The notes beneath the pieces were generated by a model that made no database searches, was not told the DNA's origin, and saw nothing but the letters and a program-made list of their open reading frames with translations. From Simmondsia chinensis (Eukaryota; Streptophyta; Magnoliopsida; Caryophyllales; Simmondsiaceae): a DNA stretch of 64,000 bases. The stretch is from assembly GCA_018398585.1 (NCBI GenBank), contig JAGTTD010000015.1, positions 7,259,001 through 7,323,000 on the forward strand. Reading direction: 5' to 3'. Below, piece by piece: positions 10,425-21,162 of the stretch. Position 1 is the first letter of the stretch. The number at the start of each line of letters is the position of its first letter. Both the position numbers and the translations under genes were made by a program.

Positions 10425-11381
10425 AGTTAAGGTTTTTGGTGAGTTAGCTTCAGTTAAACTTTATACCAGCCGCGAAAAGCAAAATGAATGAATTAAGGAC
10501 ACGAGATCTTGAAACGGGCGCAAGAATCAGTGAAGAACACCAAGGTTTATTGAGGTTCAAGCCCTAAAATTGGTCCTATGTCCTCCATTCCCTAATGTTA
10601 GAGAAATCTCCCATATTAAAGATGGTTATTACAAGTTATTGACTTATTACAACAAAGAACTGAACAAAAACAACTCAGGACTCAAGGTACAGACTCAATC
10701 TTGGCTTCTGAGACAGAAACCTAGAACATAAGCCTTAAATCTTGAAATGTCTTCTCACTAGTAGCAGCGATACTCCATGGATCTTGGTTCATGAGCTTGG
10801 AACTCCATGAAAATGGCCCAGAGAAGCTTTTTAGGTTGGGGTTTCGAAGAGAAGAGCAAGAAAGAGAAAACCAGGTGAGAGAATTAGGGGGAAAGCGAAG
10901 CTTTAAAATGAACTGCATCCGAAACCCTAATTTTCACCGGTTTATATATCTCCTACCTTAATCCGTGCTCTGCCCTTATGCTGTCGTCACATCCATTGAT
11001 TAATCTTCATCCAATGGCCAATATTGGCCAAAAGAAACACAAATTGCACAACCCAAGAAGCACCGCTTAAGGATAGATCAATAAAAGAGGTGCACACACG
11101 CGTCAGTCAAATAATGGAAAGATAGTACGGCGGGGCAACGGATAGCTTGGCAGGTAAATAATACACTTCGGTCAGGGCACTTTGGACAATACCCAAATGG
11201 GGACATTTCAAATTCCAGCTAATCAAAGTGCTCCGTTTCGAGTTGAATATTAAAACCAGACGATTCGTTTTACCATGTAATAATCACCTAATTATAGCTA
11301 ATCTCATTTTAGCTCATTTTACCTAATATTATCATCATTAGGCATGGTTTAGGCCATACACTAACCAATTAGGATACAACA
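10425..11381 (-). repeat. 3' LTR of the copia element at 10425-16630
   Basis: About 957 bp; the minus strand begins TGTTGTATCC after a purine-rich AAGGCAGAGAT. GAGAG lies outside. Confidence 0.9.
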
Positions 11382-12026
11382 ATCTCTGCCTTGGTATTTA
11401 AATGGACTAGCCACTAGATCCTCTCTAACAATATGGAGTATTTTCGTAAATCATTCAACCCCGAGTTCCAATCCATTTGGACTAGCTTAATAAAGTGTAT
11501 AAATGTTTCCGAAGGAAGGGACTTCATACCCATGTCTGCGAGGTTGTCCTCAGTATTAATTTTGAGCAATTCAGCTTGGTTTGCATCTAACTGGTCCATG
11601 ATAAAATACCTTCTATCAGCAAGGTGTTTTGTCATATCATGAAAAAGTATATTTCTATATAAAGCATTAGCTAATTGACTATTAGAGTATATTCTAGGTG
11701 GCCCTAATCGAGCTTGATTTCAGATAGCAAATCATTAATCCGTATTCTTTCTTTAACAGCATCAGAAATAGTCAAAAACTTAGATTCAATGGTTGAAAGT
11801 GAAGTTAACGATTATAACTTTGACCTCTAACTAATTGCTCCACCTGCTAAAGTAAAATATAAGCTGAGGTTGATTTCCTTCTATCTAAATCACCAACAAA
11901 ATCAACATTTATATGTCCCACCATTTTAAGAACCCCTTGGTCTCTTACAAAGGTTAAACCTAAATCTATGGTTCCTTTAATATACCTAAGCAACCATTTC
12001 ACACCATCCTAGTGTACTTTACCAAG

Positions 12027-12234
12027 CAATATTCCCAGAACCCCAAGGGCTCCCGTCTAAGTAAGGTCTGGGGAGGGTGGATGTATGCAGTCTTCCCCCT
12101 TCAGGGTCCGAAGGGAGGCTGTTTCCTAGAAACCCCAACTTGAGGGGTGCAACACGAGGACTTCTCAGGTGGTCAGCCATCTTGGTACTACTCTCCCCAA
12201 GCACGCTTAACTTCGTAGTTCTAATGGGATCCGT
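12027..12234 (-). mobile_element. 5S rRNA-headed SINE (SINE3-like) with RTE-type tail, copy 1
   Basis: A 208-bp insertion bounded by the 17-bp TSD TAGTGTACYTTACCAAG (12010-12026 and 12235-12251, one mismatch). Read on the minus strand, the first ~92 nt are 5S rRNA from about nucleotide 28 to its 3' end. The remainder matches the 3' end of the RTE LINE at 20476-21162 and finishes GGGAATATTG. The TSD and the uninterrupted copia frame on either side show one insertion event of a composite unit. The 5S part would supply an internal pol III promoter and the tail would be recognised by the LINE reverse transcriptase; this role is inferred from known SINE3 biology. Confidence 0.88.
12143..12234 (-). 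ncRNA. 5S rRNA-derived head of the SINE
   Basis: The minus strand follows plant 5S rRNA from CGGATCCCAT through GAAGTTAAGCGTGCTTGGG (box A region, intact) to the box C region GATGGCTGACCACCTG (two changes) and AAGTCCTCGTGTTGCA. I count about eight mismatches over ~91 nt. The first ~27 nt of 5S are absent, so it is not a working 5S gene. Confidence 0.9.
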
Positions 12235-13355
12235 TAGTGTACCTTACCAAGATTGGACATAAATCTTGACAGTACACTCATAGGAAAAGCTAAATCTGGT
12301 CTAGTACAAGCCATAGCATATATTAATGTTCCTATAACATTAGCAGAAAGTATACTAGACATTTTAAGCTTTTCTTGATCTGTTTATTCGCAATGTTTTG
12401 CTGAAAATTGATATTGAGATGCCATGGGCAGTTTTACAAACTTTGAATCATACATGTTAAACCTTTTTAACACTAATTAGATAATGGCTTTGACTTAAAT
12501 GAACAGTTTTAAGTGATATGTATCTTATGATAACCATATCCAATATTCTCTTAACATTACCCAAATCTTTCATATCAAATGAACTGTTCGACCTCTTTTA
12601 TAAATCTAGAATATGATCTTCGGACCTGCTAGCTAAGAGCATGTCATCAACATACATCAGTAGGAAAATAGCATTATCACAACTAACATTCTTAAAGTAA
12701 AAACAAGTATTATGCACAGATCTCACAAAACCGTTATCACTCATAAAGGCATCAAAGCTTTTGTACCACTGACGTGGTGATTATTTTAACCCATATAATG
12801 ATTTTTTTTAGTAGACATACCAAATTAGATTTATTTGGTTCAATGAAACCTTCAAGTTGAGCATGAGGATCTCCTCCTTAAGCTCACCATGTAAAAAAGA
12901 AGTAGCAACATCCATTTAATTAAGAAACATATCAAATTTAGCAGTCAAAAAAATAAACAAACAAATAGTAGTGTGTTTAACAATAGGGCTGAAAATTTCA
13001 GCGTAATCAACACCCTTTTTTTGGGTGAAACCTTTGGCTACTAACCTAACTTTAAACCTAGGTTTTCCTTCGGGGGTTTCAGATTCCTTAACCTTAAACA
13101 CCCACTTAGAACCACTAGTTCCTTACCCTTTGGCCTAGGTACAGGTACCCAAGTCTGATTCTTTCTCAAGCTTTCCACTTCTACATTAATGGCGTTCAGC
13201 CATTCTGTTGAATGCCTGCTGTTAATAGCTTAATTATAAGACATAGGCTCAGATTCTACATATTCTAAAGTAGTATTTAGAGCATAAGCAATACAGTAAG
13301 CAAAACCATACCTATAAAGAGCACTAATCTCTCTTCTTACTTTATCCCTAGCATG

Positions 13356-14573
13356 TTAACAATCATCTAGATTCTGTTCCGCACCAATGGGTTCAGTTTT
13401 AGGTCTGATCTGGACTAGTTGAGGTCTGTTTTCATCTGGGTTATTGTCATTTTCTTCTAAATTATCCTCTAAATTAGTCCTAAGGTTGATTGGGTTAGGT
13501 GGGTTCCCTTCAAACTCATAATAGTCAGGATCAAAGGTCCTAAAAGCAACTGGACTATTACCTATTTGTTCTTTTAGGTAAGACATCTCATCCTCATTAA
13601 AGGTGAGATCCCTAATAATAATGGTTATAGTCCCTTTTTTTCCCCTTTATACCTAACACATAACCTTTTGCCCCTGAAGGATAACAAAAGAAAATGCCTT
13701 TAATAGCCCTAGGTTCCAATTTCCCTACACTTTGGTGTGTGAAAGTAGAACAACCAAACACGCTTAGGTTATTGAAGCTAACTGATTTTCAATCCAACCA
13801 TTTACAGGTGCATTCATTTTTAAAGCAAAATTAGGGGATTTATTAATCAAATAAGCAACGGTATTTACAGCCTCTCCCCAAAACTGTTTTGGAAAACTAG
13901 ATGAAAAAAGCATACATCTCACTCTATTTAAAAGTGTTTTGTTCATCCTCTCAGCAGCACTATAATGTTGAGGGGTTTTTCTAACAATATTGTGTCTTTT
14001 AATATCATATTCGTTACATAAATCATCAAATTCTCTACTTATAAACTCTAGGCAATTGTCTGATCTAAGAACTTTGATTTTCCTATTTGTTTGGTTCTCA
14101 GTTGAAGTTTTCTACTTAACAAAGGTTTCAAATGCACCATCTTTATTTTTCAGCAAATAAACCTATACTTTCCGTGAGAAATCATCCATAATAGATAAGA
14201 AATAGCATGATCCACCCATTGTGGGTACCCTAGAAGGTCTCCACTGATCAAAATGTACATTATCTACAATGCCTTCAGTTATATGTATTCTAGTAGAGAA
14301 TGGAAGCCTATGATGCTTAGCATATATGTAATGATCACAAAAGTTAAGTTTGGACACAGAACTAGACTCAAACACACCCTGTTTATGTAATTACAACAGA
14401 CCCCTCTCTGATATGTGACCCAACCTTCTATGCCAAAGGTTAGTGGTGTCCTTAAGATCTTTCTTGGCAACATTACCTTCCCTAGAAATAACCTCTTACT
14501 TCAAGAAATACGAACCATTCTTGACTACCCTTTAAGCACTACTAAAGCTCCTCTCAGGATCTTCATTTCTCCC
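13356..14573 (-). pseudogene. copia integrase remnants
   Basis: Fragments include FCDHYIYAKHHRLPF, VDNVHFDQWRPSRVPTMGG and FLSIMDDFSRKV (14163-14375), then NKTLLNRVRCMLFSSSFPKQ with FWGEAVNTVAYLINKSPN (13764-13946). The acidic linker before RT is at 13356-13586. The core Asp of the first motif is retained, but the reading frame is broken several times. Confidence 0.85.
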
Positions 14574-15600
14574 TTACACCTTAAGGATAAAACTAGCTAA
14601 GTCAAGTTTTCCTAGATATATAAGTTTTCTTTTAAATTCTGGGACATGCCTCACACCCTTTAAGACAAAGTTAGTACTATCAATTAGTCTAACCCTAACT
14701 GACCCAACCCCCACTACCCTATAGGTATCACCTAATGTCACTTTTCCCCCATTCACACATTCATAATCAGTAAAATACGATTATTACTGGTCATATGAAA
14801 ACTACTCCCAAAGTCAAGAACCCATTCATGTGTTGTTATAGCAGAAGAAGAAACAAGCACTTCACTAGAGTCATAATCATAAAAAATAACATTATTAGGG
14901 CAGTAACATTTAATGCGTCCCATTTTACCACATTCGAAGCACTTAGTATTAGAAAAATCCTTCTTACCTCTAGACTGTGACCTATTCTTGCTTTTACTGC
15001 GTTTCTTTTTCTGGTTATCCCTAGTTTTAGTTCTTCATTTAGCTCTTAAACCCTCACCATTGCTGTTATTATTGTTATGGCTGCTAATAGTGTACTTACC
15101 CTCTTTTTTTAACTCTACAATCTGGGACCTGAGAGCATCCTCAACTTTTTTTAGGGATATAGTTTTTCTTCCATATCTTTGGTTATTTTAAAGTGACTTT
15201 AGGAACATAGGAAATGACCCTAACAATATTAGAGCCTCTACCTTATTTGGTATTTCAACTTTTAAGATTGTTAAGTTACCTAAAACCCTATGGAATTCAT
15301 CAATATTATCCTCAAGAAGTCTGTTCTCATCCATTTTAAACGTGTAGAATATTTCCATGTAAAGTACCCTATTAGCTAGTGATTTAGAAGCATATAGTTC
15401 TTCTAACTTATTCCAAATAGAAAAAGCATTTTTTTCACCCGAAACTTTAGAGAGAACAAAATTAGTTAAGGTATAGAAGGATATTACCATGCGCCACTGC
15501 CTCAATGTTAGACTCGTCTTTGTTAGCAAGATTAGCAGGCTTGTCTTTCTCTGACCTTCATCTTTTAAAGCTCAAAATCGTTCCTACTATTGAACTTCTC
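14574..15600 (-). pseudogene. copia gag and protease remnants
   Basis: A gag fragment at 15188-15529 contains FSIWNKLEELYASKSLANRV and an FHRVLGNLTIL stretch, matching the element at 52209 position by position. Further in, a fragment at 14574-14756 (KVTLGDTYRVVGVGSVRVRL, LKGVRHVPEFKRKLIYLGKL) is the region after the protease active site. Stops and shifts separate the pieces. Confidence 0.85.
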
Positions 15601-15650
15601 TATGTCGTGTTTAGCTGAGGCCATCTCACTAAGCCTAGTGTTAAACCGCG

Positions 15651-15662
15651 GCTCTGATACCA
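15651..15662 (-). promoter_or_regulatory. Primer-binding site, initiator tRNA-Met
   Basis: The minus strand reads TGGTATCAGAGC, a perfect match to the common plant retrotransposon site, two bases from the LTR end. Confidence 0.88.
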
Positions 15663-15664
15663 CT

Positions 15665-16630
15665 TGTTAACATTTTTAGTGAGTTAGCTTCAAATAAACT
15701 TTGTACAAGTCGCAAAAAGTAAAATGAACGAATCACAGACATTAGATCACGAAAATAACGCAAGAATCAACAAAGAACACCAAGATTTATCAAGGTTTAG
15801 ACCCTAAAATTGGTCCTACGTCCTCCACTCCCTAATCTTAGAGAGATCTCCATTACTAATGATGATCATTACAAGTTATTGACATAATACAATAAAAAAT
15901 CGAACAAAAACAACTCAAGACTCAAGATACAGACTCAATCTTGGTTTCTAAGACAGAAACCTAGCACATAAGCGCTAAATCTTGAAACGTCTTCTCACCA
16001 ATAGCAGCAATACTCCATGGATCTTGGCTCACGAGCTTGGAACCTCCATGAAAATGGCTCAGAGAAGCTTTATAGGGACAGGGTTTCATAGAGAAGAGCA
16101 AGATAGAGAAAACCAAGTGAGAGAATTAGGGGGAAAATGAAGCTCCAAAATGAACTGCCTCCAAAGCCCTAATTTTCACTTGTTTATATATCCGCTACCA
16201 CAATCCCTGTGCTGCCTTCATGCTGTCATCACAGCCGTTGATTATTCTTCATCCAATAGCCCATATTGGCCAAAAGAAACACAAATTGCATAGCCCAAGA
16301 AGCACCGCTTAAGGACAGATCAACGGAGGAGAGGCAGACGCACATCACTAGAATAATGGAAAGATAGTACAGCAGGACATTGGGCAGCATGGTAAGGCAG
16401 GTAAATAGTACACTTTGGTTAGGGGCACTTTGGAAAATACCCAAATGTGCACATTTCAAATTCCAGCTAATCAAAGTGTTGTGTTTCGAGTTGAATATTA
16501 AAACCAAACGATGCATTTTACCATGTAATAATTACCTAACTGTAGCTAATCTCATTTTTAGCTCAGTTTACCTAATATTATCATCATTAGGCATGGTTTA
16601 GGCCATATATATACCAATTAGGATACAATA
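15665..16630 (-). repeat. 5' LTR of the copia element at 10425-16630
   Basis: About 966 bp; on the minus strand it ends GTTAACA, two bases before the primer-binding site. The outer end reads TATTGTATCC (TG start changed to TA). It is similar throughout to 10425-11381, with many substitutions. Confidence 0.9.
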
Positions 16631-17053
16631 GAGAGCATATAGTTTTTGGGATCTTGGAGGTTTAATATGAGAGCTTATAAGTCTAGTAATGGTTTGTAAA
16701 CATGTTAGTGATACAGTTATATCATGTAGGCTCTGTTTGTTTTGACGGAAAAGTAGATTCTATGTTGTTTGTTGCGCATTTAGTGACGGAAAAGATTTTC
16801 TGGCGAAAAAGGTTTTCCTTCTATTGTGCGGAAAATGACTTCCCTTTTAAAATAGGGGAAGTCATTATTCTAGGTAACACAGAAACATTCGCAGTAATCA
16901 TTATGCGAATCTAGATCGAATTGAAATAAACAAGACTGGACCGTAGACATTTAACGTCACAACATTGGACAAAAATTAGACTGAACAATTGAACGTAGCT
17001 TGGATGTTGCTTTGTTATTATTAAAACAGAACAATTTTATAAAGTTGAATTGT

Positions 17054-17567
17054 TATATAATATTACAACAATTAATCTAATAGTAACCCAACTATATCTT
17101 AATATATCAAAACGTAAGCTTACTATATTCTCTAACTAAAAAATAAACCAACTCTAACTTTTCTTCCAAAAGATAACCAAACTCTAAAATTTCGATTTAA
17201 AAAAATACTAAATTGGTGGTTGAGTATGGCACATGATATAATGCTCCGACAATATATTTTTCTTCAACGTATTTTTGGTTTGGCTAAGTTTCTTTTCCCA
17301 TCTAGACAAACCAAAAATACGTAGAAGAAAAATATATTGTAAAAGCAACATACCACGTGGCACATTCACCCACCAATTCATTAGTTTTTTAAATCAAAAT
17401 TTTTAGAGTTTGGTTATTTTTTGGTAGAAATGTTAGACTTGGGTTATATTTTTGTTAGGAAATAGAGTTGGGTCATGTTTTAATAGAAAAGTTAGAGTTG
17501 GGATATCTTTTGATACCTTGAGATATAGTTGGTTACTTTTAGATTAATTGTTGTATAATATTATATA
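17054..17567. repeat. Long-hairpin MITE A
   Basis: Two ~230-bp arms (17054-17282 and 17307-17567) are inverted copies, from TATATAATATTA at the outer ends to CGTATTTTTGGTTTG at the inner ends, with a ~24-nt loop. If transcribed through, it would fold into a long double-stranded RNA. No coding capacity. Confidence 0.8.
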
Positions 17568-18078
17568 GGAAAAAGCTATCAAGGTGCCCTAAGATTTTAA
17601 CATTTATACATAGGTACCATGATGTTTTAGTAATATACAATGATGTACCTTGAAGTGTAAAAATTTTATCACTCAAGTACCCCGAAGTTTAATATTTTTA
17701 TGAATACGATATCTTTTGCCAAATTTAGTAGATTTTAAATAAAAACTATTGACGTAGAATATGAGTTGAACAATCTATATGTATCCTCTATTATAATACG
17801 GTAATTTTTTTTGTTCGAAAATCCTAACATGACACATTATTTTAATAATATATAAGTAACTTAACCTTTTGGTAATATAGTCATAGTATATATCACATCA
17901 GTTTTTGGCATAAATTATCTGAATTTTAATAAAAAGTCAGCAAATTCTAACAATGTGTATACGTAGATAATAAAATTTCTTATTTCTTATCTTAGAGTAC
18001 CTCATTGTATATATTAAAATGATAGAGTACTTAGGTGATAAATGCTCAAACTTTAGGATACCTAAGAGATAATTTTCC
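17568..18078. repeat. Fold-back MITE B, directly next to MITE A
   Basis: The left end GGAAAAAGCTATCAAGGTGC pairs with the reverse complement of the right end, GGAAAATTATCTCTTAGGTA. Further similarity covers ACAATGAKGTAC. The TSD is not clear. It abuts MITE A with no spacer. Confidence 0.6.
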
Positions 18079-18350
18079 TAATTTATAGAGCTCTGACAAT
18101 TAATTTATTTGATTTTTTTACTTTTTTATATGTTGTATTGTTACTTATATTGTCCTATAACATGAAGCAAAATGATTGGTGAATTTTTTTTTTTTTAAAA
18201 TATACAAGAAGACCATAACAATACGGAATTAAGCTTTCCTTTAAAACAAACAATGGAAAACCCCAATCAGATTTTATATTTCCTAGAAAAACCTTTTTGT
18301 AAGAAAAATCAATTCCTAAAATCTATTTTTCCACCAAAACAAAAGGAGCC

Positions 18351-18913
18351 ATAATTTTGAATTTTTAGGCTTTTTGTTGCTTGCTAATTAAATATAATGA
18401 TGCAGTTCAAGGCCGAATTGTTGGGCCAATGGTGAAGTCCAAGATGAGCCTATTAGTGGGCTGTGATTTTAAGTTCTGCGAATATAAGGCCCAATACCTG
18501 TCATTATCAAATTATGTGATCCAAGTAATTAACAGGCCCATTAATACGATTAGCCGAGAGCGCGTGTGGCCGGTGATGGGCTGCATTTCCCGTCAGGCCC
18601 GCAATTTTTTAAGTCAAATTTACTCGTTTTAGACTTAATAAGTTTTGAATTTTAATACTCTTATTAGTGAATGCTAGAGCTGTATTGGGTTTTTTGCTTG
18701 TTATCTATCACCTTATAAAGTGTAGATTAAGTATTCTATTTCATAATGAATGATAAATCCTTGCTATGATTGGTTCAAAGTCTAATGAGACATTGTTAAC
18801 CGCATGTCATTGTCATACTGAAAATCATGGAATCAAATCACGGTTCATAGTCTCATTGTAGGTTCACGGTCAATGTCGTAGAATAGGGTATCTTGAGATG
18901 GTCATGTAATATA
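18351..18913. other. Intergenic, nothing recognised
   Basis: An 83-residue frame at 18381-18632 has no recognisable domain and no support as a gene. No repeats were paired here. Confidence 0.4.
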
Positions 18914-18921
18914 GTGGCTAG

Positions 18922-19292
18922 CAGTGGCGGACGCATGTTAAGTGTACCAGGGTGCACGAACTTCACAGCTTTATAACTTGACCTTTACAAGTATGTATGT
19001 CTTAATATATTTAATAATGTGTAAACCCGTAGCCCTGCTAATTGGTTAGTCCAGTGGTAAATGCTCCATGCCCAACTTCTTGAGACTAAGAGGTTCGAAA
19101 CCTGGCGCCTACAAGCTTGATGTGTCTTTGCAAAATTTTTACTTCTTGCCACTAATATAAAACTAACCCTAAATTTTTTATACTGGGTATGTTTATATTT
19201 TAAATTGATTTTAAGTTATAATAAACATACTTTTTTTTTATTTTTTATTTAAATATGGATCTCGTATCATTAGAGTCTTAGACCCACCACTG
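18922..19292. mobile_element. hAT-type MITE with an internal tRNA-like segment
   Basis: The termini CAGTGGCGGAC and the reverse complement of the right end (CAGTGGTGGGT) pair. The 8-bp flanks GTGGCTAG (18914-18921) and GTTGCTAG (19293-19300) agree at seven of eight positions, the TSD size of hAT transposons. No transposase. A tRNA-like stretch lies inside (see next entry). Confidence 0.7.
19035..19110 (+). repeat. tRNA-like (box A/box B) segment inside the hAT MITE
   Basis: GGTTAGTCCAGTGGT (near 19044-19058) resembles a pol III box A, and GGTTCGAAACC (19092-19102) is a perfect box B. The spacing is like that in a tRNA or tRNA-SINE head. It does not form a full tRNA that I can fold by eye. 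Confidence 0.55.
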
Positions 19293-19371
19293 GTTGCTAG
19301 CTCGCAGTCCTTTGTATACGCTTTTATCCTACATAATGTTCTTTATTTGGTTTTATACCTCACCCCCCACT

Positions 19372-19500
19372 AAAAAGCAATAACAAATCCAGTGTCTCAA
19401 ATTCTCCCATTGAGGCAACGTCTAGGGAGGGTGAGATAATACGCAACCTTACTCCTAACCCTATAGGGAGGCTGTTTTTGAAGGCCCGTAACCCTAAATA
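19372..19500 (-). repeat. Degenerate RTE/Au-type tail fragment
   Basis: It carries the common tail module: CCAGTGTCTCAA, GTCTAGGGAGGGTGAGA, ACGCAACCTTA, GGGAGGCTGTTTTTGAAGG. No 5S head follows. The boundaries are approximate. Confidence 0.55.
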
Positions 19501-19888
19501 GCAAGAAAAGAAAGCCCAAAAAAAAAAAAAAAAAGACCCTGAGAGATTTTTTCTTTGTTTCCTAGTGGGCCTATTCAACTAAATTGTACAATGTTTTCTT
19601 CAGGAGTACCTTTTGCACAAACCCCTTTGTAAAAAGTGCTGCTGATAGCAATATTTCGAACAAAAAATTTTAAAGTTTTTGTTTTCATTTTTATTTTAAA
19701 TGGAAACATTATTTTCCTACTTGTGCTTAAAAGTAGAAAATAACTTCTGCTTCAATTAGAAGCAGTTATCGTTCAAGTCCAAGCACCTGTAAAATTTGAA
19801 AAAAATGCTTTCCCAAGGTAAAAAAAAAAAAAAAAATTTCTATAAAAGAAGTTTTGCCTCAAACAGGCAATTCAGCAAGTAGAAATAA

Positions 19889-20005
19889 AGGCTCCATTTA
19901 GTATAGGAAAATCCTTTTCCCCAGAAAACATTTTTCTTTGGGAAAGATTTTCCTAGGAAAATCAAATTCTACTTTAGGTTGTCTGCCATTTAAGTCAACG
20001 AAAAA
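19889..20005. repeat. TIR-like end, probable partner near 26340-26478
   Basis: GGCTCCATTTAGTATAGGAAA and the following TTTTCC/GGAAAA-rich sequence resemble the terminus at 16729. A matching inverted stretch (TTATTTAAGGGGAAAATTAG on the minus strand) lies near 26450-26473. This suggests an older TIR element split by the gypsy insertion. Confidence 0.4.
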
Positions 20006-20249
20006 TGTAATACCCAGTCAAATTAAATTAGACTAGGTATTATAATATGTGAAACTCGAGGTGATTAAATTGGGCTAGGCATTATAATATTTGAAATCCG
20101 ATCTAATTAAATTGAGCTAGATATTATTATAATTGGGCTAATAAATACAATAATGGGCTAATTTTAGAAAGGGCTCATTAATAATATTTGGGTTGTATAT
20201 ATGTATAGAAGAAGGGTTCAAACCATAGTTTCTCCTTCCCTTTTCCAAT

Positions 20250-20261
20250 CTCTCTCCCTCT

Positions 20262-20312
<51 letters not shown>
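20250..20312. repeat. (CT)n microsatellite in the gypsy LTR
   Basis: An almost pure CT dinucleotide run. The other LTR has a short version near 23486-23499, so it expanded in this copy or shrank in the other. Confidence 0.9.
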
Positions 20313-20315
<3 letters not shown>

Positions 20316-20475
20316 AATTGTCAATCCCGACTACTCTCCCTTTATAGACTTTCTAAGCTAATTCATAAAGAAGTTCGAATGTTGGATTAGAAGATAGTGA
20401 AGGTAAATATACCACTTCCCCTACTTGTTTGTGAAATATGAAAACTGTTTTACATGATTTGATGTATAAGACTTA

Positions 20476-20820
20476 AGGTGGCGGAGATGAGGATGCTGAA
20501 ATGGATGTATGGACACAGAAGGATGGATAAGATTAGAAATGAAGTTGTAAGAAGTAAATTGGGTGTGGCCCCAATTGAGGATAAGTTAAGGGAGTAATGT
20601 TTGCATTGGTAAGGGCATGTCAGGAGAAGACCGACTACTGCCCTTGTCAGGAGGTCCGAGCAACTCCATATTACAGAAGGGAAGAGGGGGAGTGGCCGGC
20701 CAACGAAGAGCAGGATGGAGGCAATTCGATAGGACCTCGCCTATCTCAACCTAATTGAGGAGATGGCCCTAGATAGAACTCAGTGGAGGATTAGTATAGG
20801 TGTAACCGACATAGTGGCTT
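20476..20820 (+). pseudogene. RTE LINE reverse transcriptase C-terminus
   Basis: The frame reads VAEMRMLKWMYGHRRMDKIR, then RSKLGVAPIEDKLRE, a GHVRRRP segment, GSGRPTKSRMEAIR and LDRTQWR. This is the typical C-terminal region of plant RTE-type LINE polymerases, after the catalytic domain. In-frame stops follow KLRE, HW and AIR. The polymerase core itself is absent because the copy is 5'-truncated. Confidence 0.85.
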
Positions 20821-21162
20821 AGGAGCGAGAAGCACTTCTAAGCTAGTACTAATTACCCGAGGTTGGGTGTTCATGTTTTTCATGCTTTTCACGCTTTTCA
20901 TGATTTTCGTAGTTTTCGTGTTTTTCATGCTTTTCATGCTTGGCTATTCATGCTTCTCATGATGCTTGGGTGATCATGCTTTTCATGCTTTTCGTGCATT
21001 TTGTGCTTTTCATGATTTGCAACTTTCTCAGGTTGGGGGTCCTCAAAAATAGCCTCTCGTCAAGGTATCACCCTGAAGGGGTAAGGCTGCGTACATCATA
21101 CCCTTCCCAGACCCTGCTTAGGCGGGATCCGTTGGGGCACTGAGTATATTGTTGTTGTTATT
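20476..21162 (+). mobile_element. 5'-truncated RTE-clade LINE
   Basis: A 687-bp insertion in the gypsy LTR, flanked by a 20-bp TSD (20456-20475 and 21163-21182, one mismatch). It holds the C-terminal end of the reverse transcriptase ORF, a 3' UTR with (TTTTCATGC)-like repeats at about 20871-21020, the conserved tail module, and a (TTG)n end. The long TSD and 5' truncation are the marks of target-primed reverse transcription. Confidence 0.9.

Larger units (their letters stand above)
11382..13355 (-). pseudogene. copia reverse transcriptase and RNase H remnants, SINE-interrupted
   Basis: RT begins around 12916-13101 with [25 protein letters not shown]-like region lies near 12650, and a C-terminal tail at 11414-11635 includes INTEDNLADMGMKSLPSE. 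Around 12252 the frame reads SRFMSNLGKV and resumes beyond the SINE at about 12010 as HWDGVKWLLRYIKGT. This shows that the SINE went into a previously continuous RNase H coding sequence. Confidence 0.85.
10425..16630 (-). mobile_element. Complete but decayed copia element (Tork/TNT1-like)
   Basis: About 6.2 kb on the minus strand. Long LTRs lie at 10425-11381 and 15665-16630, and TSD GAGAG flanks them at 10420-10424 and 16631-16635. The primer-binding site is at 15651-15662. Internal fragments follow the order gag, protease, integrase, RT, RNase H, but every domain is split by stops and shifts. The proteins closely resemble those of the element at 51177-57326 (for example the VRVRLIDSTNFVLKGVRHVPE style protease flank), so both belong to one lineage. 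A 5S-headed SINE is inserted in the RNase H part. Confidence 0.92.
16729..18350. mobile_element. TIR DNA element carrying two nested MITEs
   Basis: The left end GGCTCTGTTTGTTTTGACGG matches the reverse complement of the right end, GGCTCCTTTTGTTTTGGTGG, and the similarity extends through GGAAAARTAGATTYT (about 33 bp). No transposase is seen. The flanking octamers ATCATGTA and ATAATTTT agree at only five of eight positions, so a hAT origin is only suggested. Two hairpin MITEs fill much of its centre. Confidence 0.55.

Noticed and set aside
12143..12234. A functional 5S rRNA gene
   Set aside because: The first ~27 nt of 5S are missing, box C is altered, and the sequence is joined to a LINE-type tail within one TSD.
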